NCBI GenBank assembly: GCA_937929945.1
Contig: CALFUK010000190.1
Span: 1-64,000, forward strand
Length of the DNA: 64,000 bases
Reading direction: 5' to 3'
Origin: an uncultured Saprospiraceae bacterium
GTDB lineage: Bacteria; Bacteroidota; Bacteroidia; Chitinophagales; Saprospiraceae
Part shown: positions 54,030 through 62,450 of the stretch, one piece after another
Layout: each line of letters begins with the position of its first letter
Position numbering within the stretch: the first letter of the stretch is position 1
The notes under the pieces: model-generated
Database searches by the model: none
What the model saw: only the letters and a program-made list of their open reading frames with translations
Told to the model about the DNA's origin: nothing
Position numbers and translations under genes: made by a program

Positions 54030-55802
54030 ATGCTAACTCCAATCCAACAATTACCACAACTATCCTATCAGGCCTTAGATGATTTACCAGAGCCAGTCTT
54101 TTGGTTTGATGATCAGGGTGACTTTGTCGATGTCAATCAACATGCGACCCTGCACTGGGGATACACGAAGGAAGAATTATTAGAGCTCTCCATTTTTGAT
54201 CTGAATCCCACCATGACTCGAGATATCTGGGATGAGCACTGGATCAAGAAGATGAATGACCCTTCTACATTTGAGAGCAAGCACCAGAAAAAGGATGGCA
54301 CCATATTCCCTGTAGATATCACAGACAACTTTGTCACCAGTGAAGGCAAGACCTACTGCTGTGCCATCATCAGAGATATCACCGAACGTAAGCGAGCAGA
54401 TCAAATCGCACGATTATCTGATTTTACTGTGCAGAGTGCAGGTGATGCTATTTTCTGGTTAGGCTTAGACGGATCCATACTGAATGTGAATCAAGAAGCA
54501 GTGACGCGATATGGATATGCCAAAGAAGAACTAATTGATCAGACGATTTTCATGATTGCTCGTGAGATGTCTGCTGGGGCATTTGCTGGTATCTGGGATC
54601 GATTGAAGAATGAGAAGCGTCTCGTATTTGAGGGCGAACATTTTACCCGATCTGGAAAAAAGATTAGTGTGGAGGTCAACGCAAATTATTTTGAGTTTGA
54701 AGGACAAGAATACACGACCTCCATCGTCAGGGACATCACTGACCGAAAGCGTAAAGAGAGTGCACTGCGTGGAGCACTCTTAGAAATCAGAGAACTAAAA
54801 GAAAAATTAGAAGCTGAGAATAATTACCTGAATGAAGAAATAGAGCTAAAAAATAACATCGGAGAGATCATCACTGAGAATGCTTCCTATAAAAAAGTAT
54901 TGAGCCAAGTAGAACAAGTAGCTGATACAACAACCACTGCACTGATCACAGGAGAAAGTGGAACCGGGAAAGAGCTATTGGCGCGAGCCATCCATCAGCT
55001 CAGCCAAAGAGCCGACAGACCGATGATCAAGATCAACTGTGCTGCGCTACCGATGCACATGATTGAGAGTGAACTCTTTGGTCATGAGCGAGGCGCATTC
55101 GCAGGAGCAGTCCATAAGAAAATAGGCAAGTTCGAACTGGCTGATCAGAGCACACTTTTTTTAGATGAGATAGGAGAGATCCCCTACGAGCTCCAATCCA
55201 AGCTGCTGAGGGTCTTGCAAGAGGGAGAGTTCGAGCGCTTAGGTGGGAATGATTCTGTGCATGTCGACACCCGCCTCATCATATCTACTAATAAGGATTT
55301 AGTCAAAGAAATAGAGGCAGGGCGATTCAGAGAGGATCTATATTATCGCATCAATGTATTTCCGATAGAGACGATTCCATTGCGTAAAAGGAAAGAGGAT
55401 ATTCCTCTATTGACACAGTTCTTTTGTCAGAGCATCGGCAAAAGATTGGGTAAGCATATCTCAGATATTCCTCAAAAAACGATTCAAAGACTACTACAGT
55501 ATGATTTCCCAGGTAATGTCAGAGAGCTGGAAAACCTTATAGAACGAGCTGTGATAACATCTAAGGGCAGCCGACTCAATCTGGTAGATTTTAACCCAAA
55601 GCAGAAACAACAGAAGCTTAAATCATTTGTATCATTAGAAGCATATCAGAAGCAGTACATAGCCGAAGTCTTACAGCATACTAACTGGCGAGTGAGCGGC
55701 AATAATGGAGCCTCCGTCATCCTCGGTATTCCTCCCACGACCTTATTCTCTAAAATCAAGAAGTTGGGCATCAAGCGCAGTAATGCTGTAGAATTTGACT
55801 AA
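54030..55802 (+). CDS. PAS-PAS-AAA+ (sigma-54-activator-type) regulator with Fis-type HTH
   Basis: Cytoplasmic regulator of 590 residues. Two PAS domains (about 10-125 and 130-250; each ends in a PAC-like stretch CCAIIRDITERKR / TSIVRDITDRKR) are followed by a coiled coil (about 250-285) and an AAA+ domain with Walker A GESGTGKE (308-315), Walker B TLFLDEIGE, and a C-terminal Fis-type HTH (NWRVSGNNGASVILGIPPTTL). The loop that contacts sigma-54 reads GAFAGA (355-360) instead of GAFTGA. The threonine is normally important for sigma-54 activation, so this protein may use another mode. A triple half-site operator lies just upstream, suggesting autoregulation. Confidence 0.93.
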   Translation: MLTPIQQLPQLSYQALDDLPEPVFWFDDQGDFVDVNQHATLHWGYTKEELLELSIFDLNPTMTRDIWDEHWIKKMNDPSTFESKHQKKDGTIFPVDITDNFVTSEGKTYCCAIIRDITERKRADQIARLSDFTVQSAGDAIFWLGLDGSILNVNQEAVTRYGYAKEELIDQTIFMIAREMSAGAFAGIWDRLKNEKRLVFEGEHFTRSGKKISVEVNANYFEFEGQEYTTSIVRDITDRKRKESALRGALLEIRELKEKLEAENNYLNEEIELKNNIGEIITENASYKKVLSQVEQVADTTTTALITGESGTGKELLARAIHQLSQRADRPMIKINCAALPMHMIESELFGHERGAFAGAVHKKIGKFELADQSTLFLDEIGEIPYELQSKLLRVLQEGEFERLGGNDSVHVDTRLIISTNKDLVKEIEAGRFREDLYYRINVFPIETIPLRKRKEDIPLLTQFFCQSIGKRLGKHISDIPQKTIQRLLQYDFPGNVRELENLIERAVITSKGSRLNLVDFNPKQKQQKLKSFVSLEAYQKQYIAEVLQHTNWRVSGNNGASVILGIPPTTLFSKIKKLGIKRSNAVEFD

Positions 55803-55839
55803 GTCCTATCTGATCGAATTCAGTTGAAATTGGAGAGGC

Positions 55840-56379
55840 CTAATGATTAATTATCAATCCGTACTCTTTTTGAGTCAGCGCATACCGATGTTCATCCCAT
55901 AGCTGTCCATCCTTAGTGATGGCATCTTTACAGATGCACTCTTTCTGGAATCCACATTTCGATAGCACCCTCATGGAGCCCTTGTTATAATCGAATATGC
56001 CTGCATGGAGTCGCTTGAAATCTAACACTTCAAATGCATATCTGGTCACTAAACTGACAGCTTCTGTCATGATGCCCTGACCCCAGTATGGCTCGCCAAG
56101 CCAATAGCCTATGTCAGCGGTTCCTCGGTATACATCCGTCAAGGGTACAAGACCTATCATTCCTGCAAATCGCCCATTGACTTCAATAGCAAAGCTGTAC
56201 TGGGTCTCCTCCTGTAGGATGAGGCTGATGTAGAAGTCTGCATCTTCTATGCTGTATGGATGAGGAAAGATATCTCTAAGGTTGCGCCAGATAGTGCGAT
56301 TGTCAGCAAGTACCGCCAGCTCGTCTCTGTCTGAGGGCCTAAGTTGTCGCAGCAAAAAGTGTGAACCGTGTAGCTTCAT
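55840..56379 (-). CDS. GNAT-family N-acetyltransferase (RimJ/RimL type)
   Basis: 179-residue cytoplasmic acetyltransferase. The start HFLLRQLRPSDRDELAVLADN and the acetyl-CoA motif YWLGEPYWGQGIMTEAV (Q-x-x-G-x-G/M type) match the RimJ/RimL group, which acetylates protein N-termini or small molecules. It begins 10 bp after the PQQ dehydrogenase stop, so it is probably co-transcribed, but no functional link is evident. Convergent with the AAA+ regulator. Confidence 0.9.
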   Translation of the reverse strand: MKLHGSHFLLRQLRPSDRDELAVLADNRTIWRNLRDIFPHPYSIEDADFYISLILQEETQYSFAIEVNGRFAGMIGLVPLTDVYRGTADIGYWLGEPYWGQGIMTEAVSLVTRYAFEVLDFKRLHAGIFDYNKGSMRVLSKCGFQKECICKDAITKDGQLWDEHRYALTQKEYGLIINH

Positions 56380-56389
56380 GATTTTTTAT

Positions 56390-58486
56390 TTATAGACTAA
56401 ATGCCAGCCAATGATCTCCTGAGTCTGATCCCAACTTACCACCTCCGCAGGCTATGACAAGATATTGCTTTCCATTGATACTGTAGCTGGCTGGAGTCGC
56501 ATAGGCAGCAGCGGGCAGCGTATATGCCCACAGCTCCTCTCCAGAGCTGCGGTCGAAGGCACGTATTTTATTATCCATAGTAGCCCCGATGAATATTAAA
56601 TCGCCAGCAGTCACAATTGGTCCTCCGTAATTCTCTGTGCCTGTGATTGGCATGCCCACTGCTGTCAGCTCGGCATGTTCTCCTAGAGGGATCTGCCAGT
56701 TTATTTTGGCGCTTTCTACATTGATCGAAGTGAGCTGTCCCCAGGGCGGAGTGATCATCGGGTAGCCGTCTGGGGCATAGAGTTTCTTGTAGCCACGCAT
56801 GGCATAAGGATAGGGCCAGTCTGAGCTGAGTGCTTTCTCGGTGTCATCTTCACCATTAATGTAGTGATATACGGCTTCGATTGATTCGTCATCTATATAG
56901 CCGAATGAGGGCATGATGCCTTTACCATGCTTGATGATCTGCGAGGCTTCTGCGATAGAGATTCTGTCTTTTAGATTCACTAAGGAGGGGATATTACCGT
57001 AGAGTTGATTACTTTCAAAAGTCTGTCCGTGACAGCTTTGGCAATGTGCTTGGTAGGTTCTTTCACCTTTTGAGGCTGGCTTTACTTTATCCATCACGTT
57101 CAGCCAAGCGACTTCATTAGAGTTGATTATTAGATTGCCGTGCTCAGGATCATAAGCAGCTCCTCCCCATTCGCCACCCCCATCAAATCCTGGAAAGATG
57201 ATTGTCCCCTTTTCGCTCGGAGGCTCATAGGTACCTGCTGTGTGATTGCTATTCTCCCAAATAGCTTCTGCATAAGCACGTGCTGCAGGGTTGCGTGTAG
57301 CAAGATTCTCAGCAGTGAGTTCTGTCCTGGAGAATGGAGGGAAAGTAGTGGGGAAGGGTTGTGTCTTCCAAGCCTGTTCTCCGAGGAGCTCAGAGGATGG
57401 GACTGGCTGCTCTACAATGGGGTAGAGGGCTTCTCCAGTCAGGCGATTGAAAATGAAGACAAAGCCATTTTTGGTGATTTGGGCAATGGCCAGGATAGAC
57501 TCTCCATCTTTCTCCATTGTGAAAAGATTAGGAGGTGCTGGCAGGTCTTTGTCCCAGATGTCATGATGTACAGCCTGGAAGTGCCACACATATTCTCCCG
57601 TAGATGCACGAAGTGCCAGTAGTGAGTTAGCATAAAGATTACTACCATGTCGATCACCTCCATAGAAATCATAAGCAGCTGATCCAGTAGGACAGTACAC
57701 TAAGTCATTTTCGATATCGAGTGCCATACCACTCCATACATTAGCCCCTCCGACACGCTTATAGGCATCCTGAGGCCAGCTGTCGTAGCCTGCTTGTCCA
57801 GGCTTTGGGATGGTATGAAAAATCCACTTTTGCTCACCTGTATGTACATCGAAGGCTCTGATGTGGCCTGGGGCAGCACCAGTGCTTTCTGATACGCGCC
57901 CACCGATGATCATCAAGTCTTGATAGATGATGCCAGGTGTATTCGCTAAGACGAGCAGGCTGTCATTAGTCCCCAGGCCCTGCTGCAGGTCAATGTATCC
58001 ATCTTGTCCAAATTCGTCTCTGAGGCTGCCGTCAGAAGGGTTTAAGGCTATCACATATTGACCAGCTCCATAAAGTAATATGTCATGATCTGCTCCTTCA
58101 TGATACATGAGGCCCCGATTTACCCCCATTCCAAAATTATCGAAGTCGTCACTGTAGGGGTTATAACTCCATAAGAGCTCGCCTGTGGCCGCATCCAGTG
58201 CGATGACCTTTAGCGAGGCTGTTGTACCATATAAGACTCCATTTATGACTAGAGGATTACACTGTATCTGTGATCGATGATCAGGGTGTGCTTCTCCTCC
58301 ATCATACTGCCAGGCTACCTGGAGCGCGCTGACATTATCTCGATTAATCTGATCAAGTGGGCTATACTGAGAAGAAGCGTGGTCTCCCAGATAGGTGGAC
58401 CAATTGATGAATTCATCACTTTGACTGCCAGGCTTGCTACAGCTGCTCAAGAGACAAAATAGGAAAATAGACACGATGTACTTCAT
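56390..58486 (-). CDS. PQQ-dependent quinoprotein dehydrogenase lipoprotein with internal cytochrome c domain
   Basis: Membrane-anchored periplasmic dehydrogenase of 698 residues; lipobox LSSC (Cys 16). An eight-bladed propeller is seen from tryptophan-docking repeats (VIALDAATGELLWSYNP, IRAFDVHTGEQKWIFHT, LLALRASTGEYVWHFQ, IRAFDRSSGEELWAYTL). A c-type haem domain with CQSCH (482-486) is inserted before the last blades rather than placed at the end. Likely oxidises a sugar or alcohol and passes electrons through its own haem. No pqq biosynthesis genes are in the window, so the cofactor may be made elsewhere or scavenged. Substrate unknown; glucose is only the family default. Confidence 0.93.
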   Translation of the reverse strand: MKYIVSIFLFCLLSSCSKPGSQSDEFINWSTYLGDHASSQYSPLDQINRDNVSALQVAWQYDGGEAHPDHRSQIQCNPLVINGVLYGTTASLKVIALDAATGELLWSYNPYSDDFDNFGMGVNRGLMYHEGADHDILLYGAGQYVIALNPSDGSLRDEFGQDGYIDLQQGLGTNDSLLVLANTPGIIYQDLMIIGGRVSESTGAAPGHIRAFDVHTGEQKWIFHTIPKPGQAGYDSWPQDAYKRVGGANVWSGMALDIENDLVYCPTGSAAYDFYGGDRHGSNLYANSLLALRASTGEYVWHFQAVHHDIWDKDLPAPPNLFTMEKDGESILAIAQITKNGFVFIFNRLTGEALYPIVEQPVPSSELLGEQAWKTQPFPTTFPPFSRTELTAENLATRNPAARAYAEAIWENSNHTAGTYEPPSEKGTIIFPGFDGGGEWGGAAYDPEHGNLIINSNEVAWLNVMDKVKPASKGERTYQAHCQSCHGQTFESNQLYGNIPSLVNLKDRISIAEASQIIKHGKGIMPSFGYIDDESIEAVYHYINGEDDTEKALSSDWPYPYAMRGYKKLYAPDGYPMITPPWGQLTSINVESAKINWQIPLGEHAELTAVGMPITGTENYGGPIVTAGDLIFIGATMDNKIRAFDRSSGEELWAYTLPAAAYATPASYSINGKQYLVIACGGGKLGSDSGDHWLAFSL

Positions 58487-58580
58487 GCTAAGCAGTTATA
58501 AGATCTGAATTTACAGAGAGAGCCTTTAGACATGTAACTTTCTTGACTCTCATTATGACTTTGTCAGATACAGATACACG

Positions 58581-58589
58581 GCAAAATAA
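58581..58589 (-). promoter_or_regulatory. Candidate -7-like element of the PQQ dehydrogenase gene
   Basis: TTATTTTGC on the - strand, 94 bp before the ATG at 58486; identical to the element before the oad operon. Tentative, with no -33 match. Confidence 0.25.
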
Positions 58590-58752
58590 ATATTTTGTAG
58601 CATACCTGTATTTTATTCATAGAATGTCGTACCCCTTATAACACCTTCGAGAGTCATCCGTTATGATGTAAGCTGTCTTGAAGTAAGTCATCTACTACAG
58701 AGGCAATCGTACTTTCTGACTTTTTCATTCCATTATTAAAAATGTAGGTTCT

Positions 58753-59124
58753 ATGAAGTTTTTATTGATAGCATTTATTTTTCTCGGCTACTTCACCACC
58801 TGCAAAGAGGAAGTAGGCTCGAAGTTAGATCAGATTATCGTATACAGTGCCGATGGCGTAGACATTGTTTTAGATAATGTGAGAGACAGCAGATGCCCTA
58901 CCGATGCTACCTGTGTCTGGGAGGGTAACGTCATCGTCGACATGATTCTACTGAAAGCTGATGAGCAAGAACCTTTCACACTACATTCAGCGGCTCAAGA
59001 AGGCCCCCAAGAGATGAAAGTCTTAGATGTGAATGTCAAATTGATCGACATAAAGCCATACCCTGTTTCTGCTCAAAGAGAGTATGAGCTATCGGAATAT
59101 GAAGTGGAACTGGAGGTACAGTAG
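58753..59124 (+). CDS. Small lipoprotein with CP-x-D-x-x-CVW motif
   Basis: 123 residues, lipobox FTTC (Cys 17). The motif DSRCPTDATCVWEGNV is characteristic of a group of small Bacteroidota lipoproteins of unknown function; the two Cys probably form a disulfide. The remainder is beta-rich (FTLHSAAQEGPQEMKVLDVN, YELSEYEVELEVQ). Isolated between two - strand operons. Confidence 0.8.
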   Translation: MKFLLIAFIFLGYFTTCKEEVGSKLDQIIVYSADGVDIVLDNVRDSRCPTDATCVWEGNVIVDMILLKADEQEPFTLHSAAQEGPQEMKVLDVNVKLIDIKPYPVSAQREYELSEYEVELEVQ

Positions 59125-59171
59125 AAAATCATAATTATCCTAATCTTTCAAGACAGAGAACTGGCTTTTAT

Positions 59172-60992
59172 TTAGTTGCTATTTCCTGGCTGACAAGCCT
59201 GAATGAAGGCATGAAAGGAAGCTTGCAGCTTTACCTCGAATCCTTCTTTCAATAGGATATAGTCTGCTGCATTATAATATAGATTTTTACCTGCATTGAC
59301 TATTCCATTAGTCTCAATACCAATATTTGCAGCTTTAGAGCTGTTAAGGGCATCATTCTGCAGCTGTATGACGTAGTCGTCACAATTATTGACATCGCAA
59401 TGGTCAGGTACGCCATCTCCGTCAGTATCTACTGCATCGTCTCCTCCACTACAGATATCGAGGTTATCACATATGCCATCATTGTCACTATCTGAACTGA
59501 TAAAATCACCTAACACCTCTAATTCAACAATATTCATAATGTCTGAACCATCATTATTGCCAGATTTTTGGAGGCGTACGTATCGACCCATTTGCCCGAT
59601 AGGGACTACGACTCTTGCATCATTTGATACATTACCTAATTGGTAGGAGAAATCAGCATTTGCCAGAGCCTCTGTTATATCTGTGTTAGAAGCAAATGGA
59701 CTATTTGATATGAGTACGTAGACGTTATTCAATCTATTTTGGCAACAATTTATTCTATTCCAAATCACGACCTCATCGATGTCCTGTATTGATCCTAAAT
59801 CGATTTGTACCCAGTCATGTGTTGATTGGCCAGCGGTGGAGCTCAGATTTGAGACAAAAATACCGTCATTTAAATAATTTTCATTTACATTTTGATTGTA
59901 GACAGAATTCATACTGGGTGTACCTGCCAATGCAAGATTTGACTTTGCAGAGCAGTTACAATTGAAATCATATACTGAGATGTCTGTACAAGGGTCTGCA
60001 TCATCACAAATTTGTCCGAATAATGGACAGCAGGCATCTGTTTCCGGTGCTCCTGCATTAATCCATGCTTGAATTAAGTTAAGCTCATTGGCATCTATCT
60101 GGCCTCCCACACGGTCATTCATACTGAGTCCATTTATAGGGCTCCCGCATCCTGCATATCCTTCTATATTTATGATTTGGGCTATTGTATTACCCGTCAT
60201 TATGTCCATGCCGCATTTGTTTCCTCCTTCTAAAAAACCAGCATAGCTTGTCAGATCTAATCCGCTTGAGCCATTGACACCATGGCAGCCTGTACATCCG
60301 TTATCTTGAAATAGAGGGCCAACTTGTGCCCATCCTCCCGTATCACAATCATCATCATTATTCGTCACATATCCATCGATCAGGGATGAACAGCTTTGGC
60401 TGCTTATAGACTTATTTCCTAATCCATCTCCATCAGCATCAAAATAATAAGTAGCAATACCGAGACCATCACACACTCCACATTCATCTATTGAGCCACT
60501 ACATGCATTCGCATTCACATTAAACTTTAATTCTGCAATTGAAGCACAATTACCATTGTCAAATGTAGATACTACTGTTACAAGTACATGCGAGACTAGG
60601 CCATGTTCCCTTAATGCAGGCCCAGCAAAACCTGCATAATTATTGGTCTCTGGGGCTCTATCCCATAGAAAAGAAGAACTACTAATTTGCTGCCAACTGA
60701 CTCCGTCGGCTGATACATCAAATATAATTTCCCTCGCACCTGAGCCACTCTTTCCTGTGATGTTGGCATTCCAGATATGCGTCCCAATGATCTCAATTGG
60801 CTCATCAAATTCAAACATAATCCAATGGGTATTACCTCGTAGAGAATTAGGGTTTTGACTAAGCTGGCAAGATTCCCAGGATTCTGTCCAATAATCTACA
60901 TCCCCTGTACATTGGCCATATAGAGGCGTCCAAAATAACAAGGATGTAACTAAGCTTAATAAACAAACTATAAATGTATATTTCATTTTCAT
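59172..60992 (-). CDS. Secreted discoidin / cytochrome-motif / TSP3 protein with 3-coathanger stack C-terminus
   Basis: 606 residues with signal peptide (to about 27). Order: F5/8-type (discoidin) domain (about 30-165, WIMFEFDEPIEIIGTHIWN), a short Cys-rich piece (SIDECGVCDGLG), a haem c motif CTGCH (233-237) within a cytochrome-like segment, a second discoidin domain (about 350-495, DWVQIDLGSIQDIDEVVIWNR split, GRYVRLQKSG), a thrombospondin type-3 Ca2+ stretch (DSDNDGICDNLDICSGG, DTDGDGVPDHCD) and a C-terminal domain ending LKEGFEVKLQASFHAFIQAC. Third gene of the DUF1800-DUF1501 operon, so probably exported with those proteins and held at the surface. Confidence 0.85.
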   Translation of the reverse strand: MKMKYTFIVCLLSLVTSLLFWTPLYGQCTGDVDYWTESWESCQLSQNPNSLRGNTHWIMFEFDEPIEIIGTHIWNANITGKSGSGAREIIFDVSADGVSWQQISSSSFLWDRAPETNNYAGFAGPALREHGLVSHVLVTVVSTFDNGNCASIAELKFNVNANACSGSIDECGVCDGLGIATYYFDADGDGLGNKSISSQSCSSLIDGYVTNNDDDCDTGGWAQVGPLFQDNGCTGCHGVNGSSGLDLTSYAGFLEGGNKCGMDIMTGNTIAQIINIEGYAGCGSPINGLSMNDRVGGQIDANELNLIQAWINAGAPETDACCPLFGQICDDADPCTDISVYDFNCNCSAKSNLALAGTPSMNSVYNQNVNENYLNDGIFVSNLSSTAGQSTHDWVQIDLGSIQDIDEVVIWNRINCCQNRLNNVYVLISNSPFASNTDITEALANADFSYQLGNVSNDARVVVPIGQMGRYVRLQKSGNNDGSDIMNIVELEVLGDFISSDSDNDGICDNLDICSGGDDAVDTDGDGVPDHCDVNNCDDYVIQLQNDALNSSKAANIGIETNGIVNAGKNLYYNAADYILLKEGFEVKLQASFHAFIQACQPGNSN

Positions 60993-61027
60993 TTATTTCA
61001 CTGCTTGAACAGCTAATGAGTAATCAC

Positions 61028-62446
61028 TTATGCTAAAAAGCCTATTGGCATCTGACCTGAAGCAGGAGTCCAAAAATTATTGATATTAGGCAAAATGTAA
61101 TTTAAATCAGAATGTGAGGCTCCAAACCAAAGTGCCAATTCTGCAAAGTATTCATCTGTAGATGTGGTGGGTATATATCTGCCTCCACCCGTATCTAGAG
61201 GATTGCCTAAGTAAACTTCTGGATATTGTCCATATATTTTCTGACCATCCACTGCTCCTCCCATGATCAGTGTATGTCCTCCCCAAGCATGGTCTGATCC
61301 ATCACCATTAGTAATCAGCTTTCGTCCGAAGTCTGATATCGTAAAGGTGGTCACATTATTTGCCACATTCAGTTCTTCCAGTGCTTGATAAAATGATCCC
61401 ATAGCATTATCTAATGTTCGCATCAGATTGCCATGATCTGCTATATTTTGATCATGATTATCAAAGCCTTTGAGCTTTATAAAAAAAGTTTGGTTCTGTA
61501 CATTTAGCATGTTGCGTGCGGCAATCGTTCTGGCCACCATGTTTAAATCTTGAGACAGACTATCATTACCAAAATTAGTATTGACAGTCTGAGCATTGGC
61601 TAGTGCTGCATCGAACTCTATAGAATTAGACTTAGATCCAGAGATCACATCAGAATAAGCTTGTTTGAAAATATTTTGATAGTTGACATCCATGATATTA
61701 TCTAAAGTCTGTCGCTTTAGATTTTCATAAAATCCTAAATTGTCAGACTTATTGATCAGTGTACTACCATTTTGAGAATTTTTAATGGTGTAAGACAAGA
61801 CATTATTACCTCTTTGGAATAGGTTGGTACCACTCAAAGAGACACTCATGGACAAGTTTTGATTAGCATTATTTTGCTGAAGTATGTCTGCTAGTCTTCC
61901 GCCCCATCCGATATTTTGCTGGGCATCTAAAGGAAGTGATGTCTGCCATCTATCCGTCTGATGGGAATGTGAGAATAAACCTAAAGGTAGGCCGACCTTA
62001 TTATTATAATCATTCAGCGTGGTGGGTTGTTGTAATACACCACAGTTAGCGACGAAGGCGGCATTACCATTTTGAAACAAAGATTGGATTTTGGGCATAT
62101 TAGGATGCAGTCCAAATGATTGACCTCCCGTATTTGTCGCTGAGATAGGTAGTAAATTATTCTTAGGAATTGCCAGATTGGTTCGAGATGCAGCATAGTT
62201 ATTGTACGGTCCATTGTCCCTAGGCACCAGCATATTAAAGCTATCATTACCTCCAGCTAAATAGATACAGACCAGAGCTTTGTAGGGCATCTCGCTGGCA
62301 TTTACCCAGCTTCGATTAGCTGCTGCTGCTGACGCTGCTAAGCCCAGGCTAGACATACCAGATAATAGCGTTGTGACCCCCACATGGGCGCAACCTAGGC
62401 CCAGGGAATTTAAGAATGATCTTCTGGAATTCATTTTGTGCATCAT
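61028..62446 (-). CDS. DUF1501-family protein with Tat signal
   Basis: 472 residues. The N-terminus has a twin-arginine signal (MNSRRSFLNSLGLGCAHVGV); the ATG at 62434 may be the true start. The mature protein shows the DUF1501 marks YKALVCIYLAGGNDSFNMLV, FSHSHQTDRWQT and FTISDFGRKL with a conserved HAWGGHTLIMGG. The fold is sulfatase/alkaline-phosphatase-like, yet no activity has been set for the family. Partner of the DUF1800 gene 4 bp upstream; the two nearly always occur as a pair. Confidence 0.92.
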   Translation of the reverse strand: MMHKMNSRRSFLNSLGLGCAHVGVTTLLSGMSSLGLAASAAAANRSWVNASEMPYKALVCIYLAGGNDSFNMLVPRDNGPYNNYAASRTNLAIPKNNLLPISATNTGGQSFGLHPNMPKIQSLFQNGNAAFVANCGVLQQPTTLNDYNNKVGLPLGLFSHSHQTDRWQTSLPLDAQQNIGWGGRLADILQQNNANQNLSMSVSLSGTNLFQRGNNVLSYTIKNSQNGSTLINKSDNLGFYENLKRQTLDNIMDVNYQNIFKQAYSDVISGSKSNSIEFDAALANAQTVNTNFGNDSLSQDLNMVARTIAARNMLNVQNQTFFIKLKGFDNHDQNIADHGNLMRTLDNAMGSFYQALEELNVANNVTTFTISDFGRKLITNGDGSDHAWGGHTLIMGGAVDGQKIYGQYPEVYLGNPLDTGGGRYIPTTSTDEYFAELALWFGASHSDLNYILPNINNFWTPASGQMPIGFLA

Positions 62447-62450
62447 TTTA

